This document shows, one piece after another, positions 37,220-44,171 of a stretch of 64,000 bases of DNA. Each line of letters begins with the position of its first letter. Position 1 is the stretch's first letter. Source of the DNA: an uncultured Candidatus Poseidoniales archaeon (GTDB lineage: Archaea; Thermoplasmatota; Poseidoniia; Poseidoniales; Poseidoniaceae); the NCBI GenBank assembly GCA_902605365.1, contig CACLCM010000002.1, positions 1 through 64,000 of the forward strand, given 5' to 3'. Both the position numbers and the translations under genes were made by a program. The notes under the pieces are model-generated. The model ran no database searches and was not told where the DNA came from. It saw only the letters and a program-made list of their open reading frames with translations.

Positions 37220-38142
37220 GATACCCATGCTTCTAAGTTCGGCATGCAAGGGTGTTCGTTTGGCATCCGAATGTGCTTTGACAGATCTTCAATCTCACCA
37301 TCAGTCCACCCACATAGTGGCTCCAATGTTGAGATTGGAACTGTTTTGACATCAGATTCCCTCCTCTTAACCATAGATTCGCCTTCATCTGCAGAAAGGC
37401 CTACTACGCCCCAAGGATGGCGCCATCTCTTCTCTCCATTTGAATCATGAACTATTGAATGACGGCCCAGGCGTGGGTCCCAATCTCTCAGAATAGACAG
37501 CAATTTCTCATCGCTACCTTCTACTGGAATCAAACGAGAACCACGACGCATAATTAAGAAAGCAGAAAGTAATGAATGCTCGTCATCAATCTTGCACAGC
37601 ACATCACCTTGAACACCAGGAGGTAGTCCCCCTGGCGCTGTAATTCGGTCACCTAATAGCCAAACTTTTTCTGGTTCCATTACAACTCTTACCCACATAT
37701 CAGGATTGGTCAAATTTACAGACAGAGATTCATCTATCTTACCTAATGCACTGCCTAATTCACCACTGTATTGTTGTGAACTATACTTCCCTCTTGGTCC
37801 AACTCTGCGAGTCCTTACTCCAAATGTCCGAGGAATGCCCGCTTTAGGGTCATTCGCCAGAATCGCTTTAGCAACCGTTTCAGGATCAATTGTATCTGAA
37901 ATCACCTTGGCAGGGTCGATTGCCACTACTCCCAATACATGGCAAAGAAGGTTTTCAGTTTCTTCCGCAGAAGAGTCACTTCTCATTACATCCATAGTTT
38001 TTAGTCGGTCTTTGAAAATTGAAATACCTGAATTGAAAGCCAAACGCTCCATATTAACCTTCAGCGCTCTTTGAAATTGTCTTCTTACAACTTTGCTTTT
38101 CAGACCTAGTTCCCCATATCGAAGAATCCAAGCTTGCTCCAT
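37216..38142 (-). CDS. thiI: ThiI-like THUMP protein with degenerate PP-loop
   Basis: About 308 residues. The NFLD region (W-I-L-R-Y-G-E-L-G-L-K-S-K-V-V-R-R-Q-F), the THUMP domain (F-G-V-R-T-R-R-V-G) and the AANH-domain entry (G-G-L-P-P-G-V-Q-G-D-V-L) match ThiI. The ATP PP-loop, normally S-G-G-x-D-S, reads K-I-D-D-E-H-S-L-L-S, so adenylation of tRNA U8 by the usual mechanism is doubtful. It may have become a tRNA-binding protein. ATG 38142 with GAGGG upstream is preferred; GTG 38154 overlaps the purF stop. Confidence 0.78.
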   Translation of the reverse strand: MEQAWILRYGELGLKSKVVRRQFQRALKVNMERLAFNSGISIFKDRLKTMDVMRSDSSAEETENLLCHVLGVVAIDPAKVISDTIDPETVAKAILANDPKAGIPRTFGVRTRRVGPRGKYSSQQYSGELGSALGKIDESLSVNLTNPDMWVRVVMEPEKVWLLGDRITAPGGLPPGVQGDVLCKIDDEHSLLSAFLIMRRGSRLIPVEGSDEKLLSILRDWDPRLGRHSIVHDSNGEKRWRHPWGVVGLSADEGESMVKRRESDVKTVPISTLEPLCGWTDGEIEDLSKHIRMPNEHPCMPNLEAWVS

Positions 38143-38150
38143 TGAATCCC

Positions 38151-39680
38151 TCACTCATCGTTGTGAAGTTCAATGGTGCCTTCAGGTTCCCGGTTTAATT
38201 CTTTGGCAGAGTCATTTCTGGCCGCTTCAAGAGCATCCAGATACTCCTGAGACACATCTCCAGTAACATATTCTCCATTGAAACAACTGGTGTCCCAAGA
38301 TTGTTCGCCATTGATACTAGTTACTTCAACAAGGTCTTCCAGTGTTTGATAGAATAGACGGTCAGCACCGATTGTGTCTCCGATTTCATCAACCGTTTTG
38401 CCGTTGGCTATGAATTCTGTAACTGCTGGCATATCGATACCATACACGTTAGGATGCCTCACTGGTGGAGCTGCAGAAGCGAAGTAGACTTTGTTAGCAC
38501 CAACCTCTCTAGCCATTTCGACTATTTGTGCAGAGGTAGTTCCCCTTACGATAGAATCGTCAACAAGAAGGACATTTTTGCCTTCAAACTCGTGAGGAAT
38601 TGCATTCAACTTCCTTCTTACTGATTTCTTACGGAGTGCTTGACCTGGCATTATGAATGTTCGACCAATATATCGGTTCTTGACGAAACCTTCTCGATAT
38701 TCAACACCTAATGCGCTTGCCATTTGTAAAGCGGCATATCTTCCTGAATCAGGAACTGGGATGACTGCATCGATATCGTGTTCAGGAAATTGCTCCATTA
38801 TTCGCTCTGCTAAACGTTGCCCTTGATTCAATCGTGCTTGATAAACTGAAATTCCGTCGATGATTGAATCTGGTCGTGAAAAATATACGTGCTCAAATAT
38901 ACAAGGCGAATGTAATGTTTCTTCAGCGCATTGTTTGGTGAATAGTTGGCCATTTGAAGTAATGAATACCGCTTCTCCGGGCTCAATATCTCTAATCACT
39001 TCAAACCCTAGAGCATGTAGTGCTACTGACTCGCTTGCAATCATCCATTCTGTTTCTCCTTCGATTTCACGCTTTCCAAATATCAGAGGCCTGATTCCGT
39101 TAGGGTCGCGGAAGGCCAGAATTCCATAACCGGAGATTAATGACACACATGCGTATCCACCACTGATTTGTTTGTGTAATGCTGAGACTGAAGAAAATAT
39201 CGAATTAACATCAACGTGTAATTCTCCATCAATCTGTAGATTAGGAGTTCGTGAATGTAATTCCATAGCCAAAAGATTCAGCAACAATTCTGAATCTGAT
39301 GTGGTATTGACGTGTCTTCGGTGTTCACTGGTTAACAAACTCCTGATTTCATCTGCATTCGTAAGATTACCATTGTGAGCCAGTGAGATCCCGAATGGGT
39401 AGTTTACATAGAAAGGTTGAGCTTCTGCTGCGGATGAAGACCCCGCTGTAGGATAGCGAACATGCCCAATGCCAATTGAACCAAGCAGATTTTGCATGTG
39501 GCGTTTGAAGAATACATCTTTGACAAGCCCATTCGATTTGCGAAGGTGGTATTTGCCATCGTTTTCGGTCATCATTCCGGCTGCATCTTGACCTCTATGT
39601 TGTAGAACAGTAAGCCCATCATAGAGTAATTGATTGATGTGATAACCACGACGTCCGACGAGACCGATTATGCCACACAT
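38151..39680 (-). CDS. purF: Amidophosphoribosyltransferase
   Basis: About 509 residues. From the Met at 39680 the protein begins M-C-G-I-I-G-L-V-G, so Cys2 is exposed as the N-terminal glutaminase nucleophile after Met removal. The frame extends nine codons upstream, which would block this. The PRPP site [13 protein letters not shown] is intact, as are [11 protein letters not shown] and the Q-H-R-G-Q-D-A-A-G region. It catalyses the first committed step of purine synthesis and heads the operon with thiI. Confidence 0.95.
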   Translation of the reverse strand: MCGIIGLVGRRGYHINQLLYDGLTVLQHRGQDAAGMMTENDGKYHLRKSNGLVKDVFFKRHMQNLLGSIGIGHVRYPTAGSSSAAEAQPFYVNYPFGISLAHNGNLTNADEIRSLLTSEHRRHVNTTSDSELLLNLLAMELHSRTPNLQIDGELHVDVNSIFSSVSALHKQISGGYACVSLISGYGILAFRDPNGIRPLIFGKREIEGETEWMIASESVALHALGFEVIRDIEPGEAVFITSNGQLFTKQCAEETLHSPCIFEHVYFSRPDSIIDGISVYQARLNQGQRLAERIMEQFPEHDIDAVIPVPDSGRYAALQMASALGVEYREGFVKNRYIGRTFIMPGQALRKKSVRRKLNAIPHEFEGKNVLLVDDSIVRGTTSAQIVEMAREVGANKVYFASAAPPVRHPNVYGIDMPAVTEFIANGKTVDEIGDTIGADRLFYQTLEDLVEVTSINGEQSWDTSCFNGEYVTGDVSQEYLDALEAARNDSAKELNREPEGTIELHNDE

Positions 39681-39745
39681 ATGTCTCGCCCAAAGTAATC
39701 GAATCATCGGGGCTTTACAGCCCTTTCTCTAACTAAAGGAGATGT

Positions 39746-39919
39746 TCAGGGTCGGTGAGTCTTCTTTGCCCAACTGTAAGAACGCATTTTTGCAGTTGCT
39801 CCATAACCACAGGATGCGCAGACACCCTTCTGCTTGTGGAAAGCGTTGCGACCACAGCGGCGGCAACGGATATGGGTGGTCTTCTGACGCTTACCCATAG
39901 ATGGAGTACCCTTGGACAT
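39746..39919 (-). CDS. rpl37e: Ribosomal protein eL37
   Basis: The protein has 57 residues, from [11 protein letters not shown]. The zinc ribbon is complete (C-R-R-C-G ... C-A-S-C-G-Y), followed by the rRNA-binding [14 protein letters not shown] lies 6 nt before ATG 39919, which excludes the upstream in-frame codons. It lies directly upstream of purF on the same strand. Confidence 0.95.
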   Translation of the reverse strand: MSKGTPSMGKRQKTTHIRCRRCGRNAFHKQKGVCASCGYGATAKMRSYSWAKKTHRP

Positions 39920-39979
39920 GATATCACCTAACGGCTGGGCCACCGGCCCTCCCTTTATCAAACCGACGGACGCTGAAGA

Positions 39980-40435
39980 TTACTCTTCTTCCTCGAACAG
40001 CACTCTTCTTTCGCGTCCAGTAATCATTGCAAACGTTGCACCGAAAGCCAGCAAGGCCGCTAACAACATAGCCGCAGTGCTAACTAATAGGTGAACTATA
40101 TTCGATAGCATTTGAGACCTCAAACCACTATTCGCTTCTAAAAGAAGGTCATCATTTGATACTAAAGCCCAGGAAATCAAAACACCGATTCCAATGGCTA
40201 CGAGCATTCCAACAAGTGGAGCAAATGGACGATGTCTTGAATCAGCATAGAAAAACAAGTTTCCGAGCAATACTACACCCATGAGAACATATGAGGTTAG
40301 TAGTGCATTTCCAAATCTTTTGAAAGATTCTGGATGAGAACTATCTCCAATGGAGATATTGATTGTCACCAGCACCAATACAGGAAGTATAGCTGCTAAA
40401 GTTAGAAGTTTCCATGAAGCATTTGGCTCCCTCAT
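39980..40435 (-). CDS. Hypothetical four-helix membrane protein
   Basis: The protein has 151 residues and four hydrophobic helices with short polar loops (about 10-27, 45-64, 74-94, 111-138). It ends in the charged tail T-G-R-E-R-R-V-L-F-E-E-E-E. The start overlaps the stop of the preceding membrane-protein gene by 4 nt, so the two are likely partners. No motif identifies the family. Confidence 0.65.
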   Translation of the reverse strand: MREPNASWKLLTLAAILPVLVLVTINISIGDSSHPESFKRFGNALLTSYVLMGVVLLGNLFFYADSRHRPFAPLVGMLVAIGIGVLISWALVSNDDLLLEANSGLRSQMLSNIVHLLVSTAAMLLAALLAFGATFAMITGRERRVLFEEEE

Positions 40436-41217
40436 TCTTCTTCACCCCCAATGTGTGATTTAGCAATTGCAACAACGTGCTTGATCTCATCTTCAGTAGG
40501 AGGGAGCGAATTCATAGGAGGTGGGAGTGATTTTTCATAACTCCATATCACAATTGCAAATGCTCCAATTGCCAATGATACACCGACTACTGTCCCTAGG
40601 ATATCTGCTGCTGAAAGCCAAATGTAATCACTAAACTCTTCTGCTGTTGTTAGATATCCGTCAAATAGCATACCAGATAATGCAATACCCGCCATCAATA
40701 CCGAAAGTCCTGCCAGTTTGATTGCTTCAACCAATCTGTCATCTCCGAATCCAACCAACGCTAGGGCTGATGCTGAACAAAGTGATGTTGCGAATAGAAG
40801 GAAAGTTGGCCAGAACACAATCCAATAGGGATTTACTTCATCATTTCGCCATAATGGAGTTAAGGTGTACCAATGCATCAAACAAAATATTGTCAAAGAT
40901 ATTACTACCGCTAGAAAACCGCTCCACCTAGCACTGGAGTCTAACTTGCCTACAGGTACATTTCCGCCAAATACCATCCCATGAATCCCGTAGGCCATCA
41001 GCAAAGAAGGAGCTAATATTGACAGTAGTAGATGACCTGCGGCTGTAGAATCTGACGATGGAACTGTCCATGAGGATATCAGAACCAACACAAAACAAAC
41101 CAATGACAAGAATAGACCTGATTTTTTGGCCCTACCGCTTAGATTCAACCATGCTCCGATTGGGACCAATAAAAGTGGAATCCAGAACCAAATTGCGGCC
41201 ATTAGCATTGATTCCAT
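40432..41217 (-). CDS. Hypothetical polytopic membrane protein
   Basis: About 261 residues with roughly seven hydrophobic helices and a cytoplasmic Pro-rich acidic tail ending near A-K-S-H-I-G-G-E-E-E. No conserved His or Cys set of a respiratory subunit is evident. The Met at 41217 is preferred; ATG 41250 and GTG 41253 add 11-12 residues. It forms a coupled pair with the next membrane protein and is divergent from rpl44e. Confidence 0.65.
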   Translation of the reverse strand: MESMLMAAIWFWIPLLLVPIGAWLNLSGRAKKSGLFLSLVCFVLVLISSWTVPSSDSTAAGHLLLSILAPSLLMAYGIHGMVFGGNVPVGKLDSSARWSGFLAVVISLTIFCLMHWYTLTPLWRNDEVNPYWIVFWPTFLLFATSLCSASALALVGFGDDRLVEAIKLAGLSVLMAGIALSGMLFDGYLTTAEEFSDYIWLSAADILGTVVGVSLAIGAFAIVIWSYEKSLPPPMNSLPPTEDEIKHVVAIAKSHIGGEEE

Positions 41218-41349
41218 GCTACGCACGGCGCCATCACGATTTATGAACATCACCGGTAATCTTGCCTTCAGTGGGCTGTTTCCTTATTTTGGGTAATCCG
41301 TCACCACTAAATAGAGGACTCTTGTGGGCCGAATGCTCAAGGTGAGACC

Positions 41350-41634
41350 ATGGTAAAAATGCCACGTCAAGTAAAGCGTTACAGTCCAAGTGCTGGTAAG
41401 CACACCATGCATACCGTAGAGCGCGTAAAGAAGAAGCGCGCTAGCGAATTAAAGTGGGGTCAGAGAAGGTTCCGCAGAGTCATGGCTGGATACCGTGGTT
41501 TCCCACGTCCTAAGCCAGATGGTCGCGAAAAACCTACCAAGAGAGTTAACATCCTATTCCGTTGTACTGAAACTGGTAAAGCACACTATGCGCCATGCCA
41601 GCGTGCTAAGAAATTCGAACTCGTAGATAATTGA
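41350..41634 (+). CDS. rpl44e: Ribosomal protein eL44 (L44e), zinc-ribbon cysteines lost
   Basis: The protein has 94 residues with the conserved core E-L-K-W-G-Q-R-R-F-R-R-V and Y-R-G-F-P-R-P. The first CxxC knuckle of L44e is replaced by S-P-S-A-G. The second, normally C-x-x-C-G-K-A-H, reads C-T-E-T-G-K-A-H. Only isolated Cys remain, so zinc binding in the usual way is unlikely. AGGTGA precedes ATG 41350. It starts the rpl44e-rps27e-aif2a-nop10 cluster. Confidence 0.93.
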   Translation: MVKMPRQVKRYSPSAGKHTMHTVERVKKKRASELKWGQRRFRRVMAGYRGFPRPKPDGREKPTKRVNILFRCTETGKAHYAPCQRAKKFELVDN

Positions 41635-41644
41635 AGTGATTGTT

Positions 41645-41815
41645 ATGTCAGCTAAGTTCCTAAAAGTATCATGCCGTGACTGCTCTCATGAGAGCATTAT
41701 ATTCTCTAAAGCTACGACATCCATTATCTGTGCAGTTTGTGGCTCCATAATGACAAACCCCTCTGGTGGCAAGGCCCAGTTGGTCGGCTGCAGTGTTGTA
41801 GAACCCCTTGAGTGA
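41645..41815 (+). CDS. rps27e: Ribosomal protein eS27
   Basis: The protein has 56 residues, too short for many gene callers. The frame from ATG 41645 reads M-S-A-K-F-L-K-V-S-C-R-D-C ... I-C-A-V-C-G-S ending E-P-L-E. The four zinc Cys are intact, as is the G-G-K-A-Q-L-V-G-C segment typical of S27e. It lies 10 nt after rpl44e and immediately before aif2a. Confidence 0.95.
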   Translation: MSAKFLKVSCRDCSHESIIFSKATTSIICAVCGSIMTNPSGGKAQLVGCSVVEPLE

Positions 41816-41816
41816 A

Positions 41817-41833
41817 TGGAGGCTTGACCTCCA
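41817..41833 (+). promoter_or_regulatory. Hairpin sequestering the aif2a Shine-Dalgarno and start codon
   Basis: TGGAGG (41817-41822) and CCTCCA (41828-41833) are perfect complements around a 5-nt loop. The only GGAGG before aif2a is in one arm and the A of its ATG closes the other. The structure could hold translation down unless the upstream eS27 stop is being read by ribosomes. Confidence 0.5.
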
Positions 41834-42624
41834 TGGCAAAGAATCTCATCGAAGGCGGTCCTTCTGAAGGCGAACTTGTTGTCGCCGTAGTTCGTGAAGT
41901 AAAGCAGAACGGTGCATACGTCGACATCGATGAGTATGATGGAATTGAAGGATTTATTTTCATTGGTGAGATTGCTAGTGGATGGATCAAAAACATTCGA
42001 GCATTCGTAAGACCTGGTCAGCGTTTAATCTGTAAGGTTCTTCGTAAGAGGAAAGATAACAAATCTCTAGAATTGTCTCTAAAATCTGTCAGCGAAGAGC
42101 GTAAGAGAGATCGCTTGGCTGAATGGAAGAACGAAGAAAGAGCAAAACAACTCCTGAAAGTTCTGGCTGAACAAGTTGGTTGGTCGGATGAAGAGATGGC
42201 TGAAACTCAAGCAGAGCTTACAGAGTCTTACGCCACATTATACGGAGCATTTGAAGAAGCAGCAAAGGAACCTGAGTCCCTGACCGAAGTTGGATTCGAA
42301 GGCGACTGGATTGCACCTTTCATTGAGATGGCTGTGAAGAACATCATCCCAGATACAGTAGTTATCCGTGGTAAGTTCACCCTAAATGTTGACCAATCCG
42401 AAGGGATTGAAGTAATTCGTAAAGCATTGATTGCTGCTGAAAGCGTCACAGATGAAGAAGCTGAATTGATAGTTACATGTCATTATGATGGAGCGCCATA
42501 TTATCGTATAGATTTGAAGGCACCTGATTTCAAGACCGCTGAGGAAGGATGGAATAATGCAACTACTGCTTGCTTAGACATCATCAAGGAAGCAGGCGGA
42601 TCTGCTGAAGCAGAGAGGGATTGA
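41833..42624 (+). CDS. eif2a: Translation initiation factor aIF2 subunit alpha
   Basis: About 263 residues. The N-terminal S1 domain is canonical (E-G-E-L-V-V-A-V-V-R-E-V-K-Q-N-G-A-Y-V, G-F-I-F-I-G-E-I). A helical domain and the C-terminal alpha-beta domain contacting aIF2-gamma follow. M-A-K-N at 41833 aligns with family starts; a GTG at 41812 overlapping the rps27e stop is possible but would add seven residues. It is part of the conserved archaeal L44e-S27e-aIF2alpha-Nop10 order. Confidence 0.95.
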   Translation: MAKNLIEGGPSEGELVVAVVREVKQNGAYVDIDEYDGIEGFIFIGEIASGWIKNIRAFVRPGQRLICKVLRKRKDNKSLELSLKSVSEERKRDRLAEWKNEERAKQLLKVLAEQVGWSDEEMAETQAELTESYATLYGAFEEAAKEPESLTEVGFEGDWIAPFIEMAVKNIIPDTVVIRGKFTLNVDQSEGIEVIRKALIAAESVTDEEAELIVTCHYDGAPYYRIDLKAPDFKTAEEGWNNATTACLDIIKEAGGSAEAERD

Positions 42625-42625
42625 A

Positions 42626-42838
42626 ATGGCTCGCCAACTAATGCAGAGATGCAAAGAATGTGGCGCATTCAGCCTATCCACAAAATGCCATGTCTGTGGA
42701 GGAGTTGCTCAAGCAGCCGCTCCAATGAAATGGTCTCCTGAAGATAAGAGAGCACATTTGCGAAGAAAACTCGAAGGAGTTGAAGAAAACGGTTGGGCAA
42801 ATACACTCCCAACTTTGGCATCCCAAGAAGAAGAATGA
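42626..42838 (+). CDS. nop10: H/ACA RNP protein Nop10
   Basis: The protein has 70 residues. The zinc part C-K-E-C-G-A-F-S-L-S-T-K-C-H-V-C-G is complete, followed by the W-S-P-E-D-K and R-R-K-L linker/helix that contacts Cbf5. It guides rRNA pseudouridylation. It begins one base after the aif2a stop. Confidence 0.92.
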   Translation: MARQLMQRCKECGAFSLSTKCHVCGGVAQAAAPMKWSPEDKRAHLRRKLEGVEENGWANTLPTLASQEEE

Positions 42839-42878
42839 TGCGAATCATTATACCGCGTCAAAAGACGCTGATGTTTTC

Positions 42879-43616
42879 ATGGGTGTGCTCATCGACTGGA
42901 TTTCACAGCCCCATACGCCTTGCGACCTACTATTGGTTGCAATGCCGGGGGTTGGGGATGTCGGTAAATTAGCAATCGATGCGGTCAATGCAGAATTGGA
43001 TGCTGAACCGATTGCAAGAATACTACACCCAGCATTACCTCCACTCGCTAAACTCGATGAAGATGGATTACTTGCTCCACCCCATATTTTGCTCTCTAGA
43101 GTGATTGTGGACGGCAGGGAAGTGTATACCCTAACAGGTGATGCTCAACCAATGACACCAGAGGGACAGCACGAATTAGCCGTATCTGTGTTGGAATTGT
43201 GCGAAGGCGGTGAGGTTCTGGTATTGGCAGGGATGTCTGCACAAGCAGAAAGGAAAGAAGTATTCACAATTACCAGTTCATCCAGTTATCGAATAGAGTT
43301 AGAATCGATGGGAGTGGATGTACGCAGAGATGAGCCTAAAGCGGGAGTCATTGGAATGGCTGCACTGATTACCGCTATTGGCCCGATTAAGAATGTCAAA
43401 ACATCTTGTACGATAGCGACAACAGTAGGAAACTCTGCAGACCCTGTAGCATCCCAATTACTACTAGAAACCGTAAGGAAATGGTGGAGTTTGCCTCTTC
43501 CAGTTCCGATTGATGCTACAGCAAGACTAGCTGCTAAGTTGAAAGAGTTACACCCTGGAATCGCCCAAGATATGGTTTCAGATTTGACGGAGTCACCTGA
43601 CTCCATCTATATGTGA
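42879..43616 (+). CDS. PAC2-family protein (proteasome assembly chaperone-like)
   Basis: About 245 residues from ATG 42879. The Rossmann-like PAC2 pattern is visible: L-L-V-A-M-P-G-V-G-D-V-G-K-L-A near the N-terminus, then H-I-L-L-S-R-V-I and A-G-V-I-G-M-A-A-L. Relatives help assemble the 20S proteasome. The frame starts upstream inside nop10, but those codons are not supported. It ends exactly at the stop of a convergent ubiquitin-like gene. Confidence 0.85.
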   Translation: MGVLIDWISQPHTPCDLLLVAMPGVGDVGKLAIDAVNAELDAEPIARILHPALPPLAKLDEDGLLAPPHILLSRVIVDGREVYTLTGDAQPMTPEGQHELAVSVLELCEGGEVLVLAGMSAQAERKEVFTITSSSSYRIELESMGVDVRRDEPKAGVIGMAALITAIGPIKNVKTSCTIATTVGNSADPVASQLLLETVRKWWSLPLPVPIDATARLAAKLKELHPGIAQDMVSDLTESPDSIYM

Positions 43617-43820
43617 TCAGCCACCAGAACTGACTATTGTCAAATCTAGTGATACATCAGCATTCAATATTGTAGTGTGAGGTAGTACTACGTCTTCGTG
43701 ACTAACAATTACAGTTGAAGGATGAATTCCGATAATCACTAGTGCCTGCTTAACGGTTGAACCTGCATCCAATTCAATGACATGGTCGTGCCCATGGCCC
43801 TTCAGTGCTACCTTCATCAT
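43617..43820 (-). CDS. Small ubiquitin-like (ThiS/MoaD/SAMP) protein ending in Gly-Gly
   Basis: The protein has 67 residues with a beta-grasp pattern: V-A-L-K-G, I-E-L-D-A-G-S-T-V-K-Q-A-L-V-I-I-G and V-V-L-P-H-T-T-I-L-N. It ends in V-S-S-G-G, the diglycine tail needed for activation by an E1 enzyme. It could be a sulfur carrier or a protein modifier (SAMP). It lies next to a PAC2 gene, convergent, which hints at a protein-turnover link. Confidence 0.82.
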   Translation of the reverse strand: MMKVALKGHGHDHVIELDAGSTVKQALVIIGIHPSTVIVSHEDVVLPHTTILNADVSLDLTIVSSGG

Positions 43821-43873
43821 GCCACCCCAGTGACATCACTCTTATGACGGTCTTGTAGGTGGGCGGAATACAA

Positions 43874-43956
43874 GCCGAGATCGCATAGCCTGGTATTGCG
43901 GTGGATTCGAAATCCACTGTCCCTTGGACGCGGGAGTTCAAATCCCCCTCTCGGCG
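43874..43956 (+). tRNA. tRNA-Ser(CGA)
   Basis: The 83-nt class II tRNA has a 7-bp acceptor stem GCCGAGA/TCTCGGC and a 3-bp D stem. The anticodon stem is GTGGA/TCCAC with loop TTCGAAA (anticodon CGA). A long variable arm (GTCC/GGAC), the T loop TTCAAAT and discriminator G complete it. CCA is not encoded. The T stem (GGGAG/CCCCC) has an A-C mismatch that the repeated 3' fragment at 47467 would repair, a sign that the 3' end was supplied by an integrated element. Confidence 0.95.
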
Positions 43957-43959
43957 CTT
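43933..43959 (+). repeat. Left attachment-like repeat (tRNA-Ser 3' end)
   Basis: The 27-nt segment from GGAGTTCAAATC through TCTCGGCGCTT is repeated at 47467-47493 in the same orientation with one difference (C at 43945, T at 47479). It covers the T loop and 3' acceptor strand, the classic site used by tRNA-targeting integrases. Confidence 0.85.
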
Positions 43960-44023
43960 TCACTTATGTTGAAGGTTCACTTAAATCGATACAAAATCAC
44001 GATTATTCTCAATTTGAATTATT

Positions 44024-44140
44024 TTAATAATGACGCAGAACTCTAATTTGATTACTGATTTGTTTTAGGCGCCTCATGGCTTTCATTTCGTTCCGCCCAA
44101 CATGCTTGCCCATTTCCAGCTCACGTTCTAGTCTCTCCAT
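44024..44140 (-). CDS. Possible 38-residue coiled-coil micro-protein
   Basis: Downstream of the HTH-HEPN gene on the same strand, a frame from ATG 44140 reads M-E-R-L-E-R-E-L-E-M-G-K and continues Arg/Lys-rich to a stop at 44024. The composition is that of an amphipathic helix. The ribosome-binding region is weak, and the open frame continues upstream into the HEPN gene's 3' end. It could be a true micro-protein or a relic of a longer gene. Confidence 0.35.
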   Translation of the reverse strand: MERLERELEMGKHVGRNEMKAMRRLKQISNQIRVLRHY

Positions 44141-44171
44141 TTCTCTTTGCAGAGAATGAATAGTTTGTGAT

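Noticed and set aside
42780..42878. Upstream part of the PAC2 reading frame
   Set aside because: It lies inside nop10 in another frame and does not resemble PAC2 N-termini.
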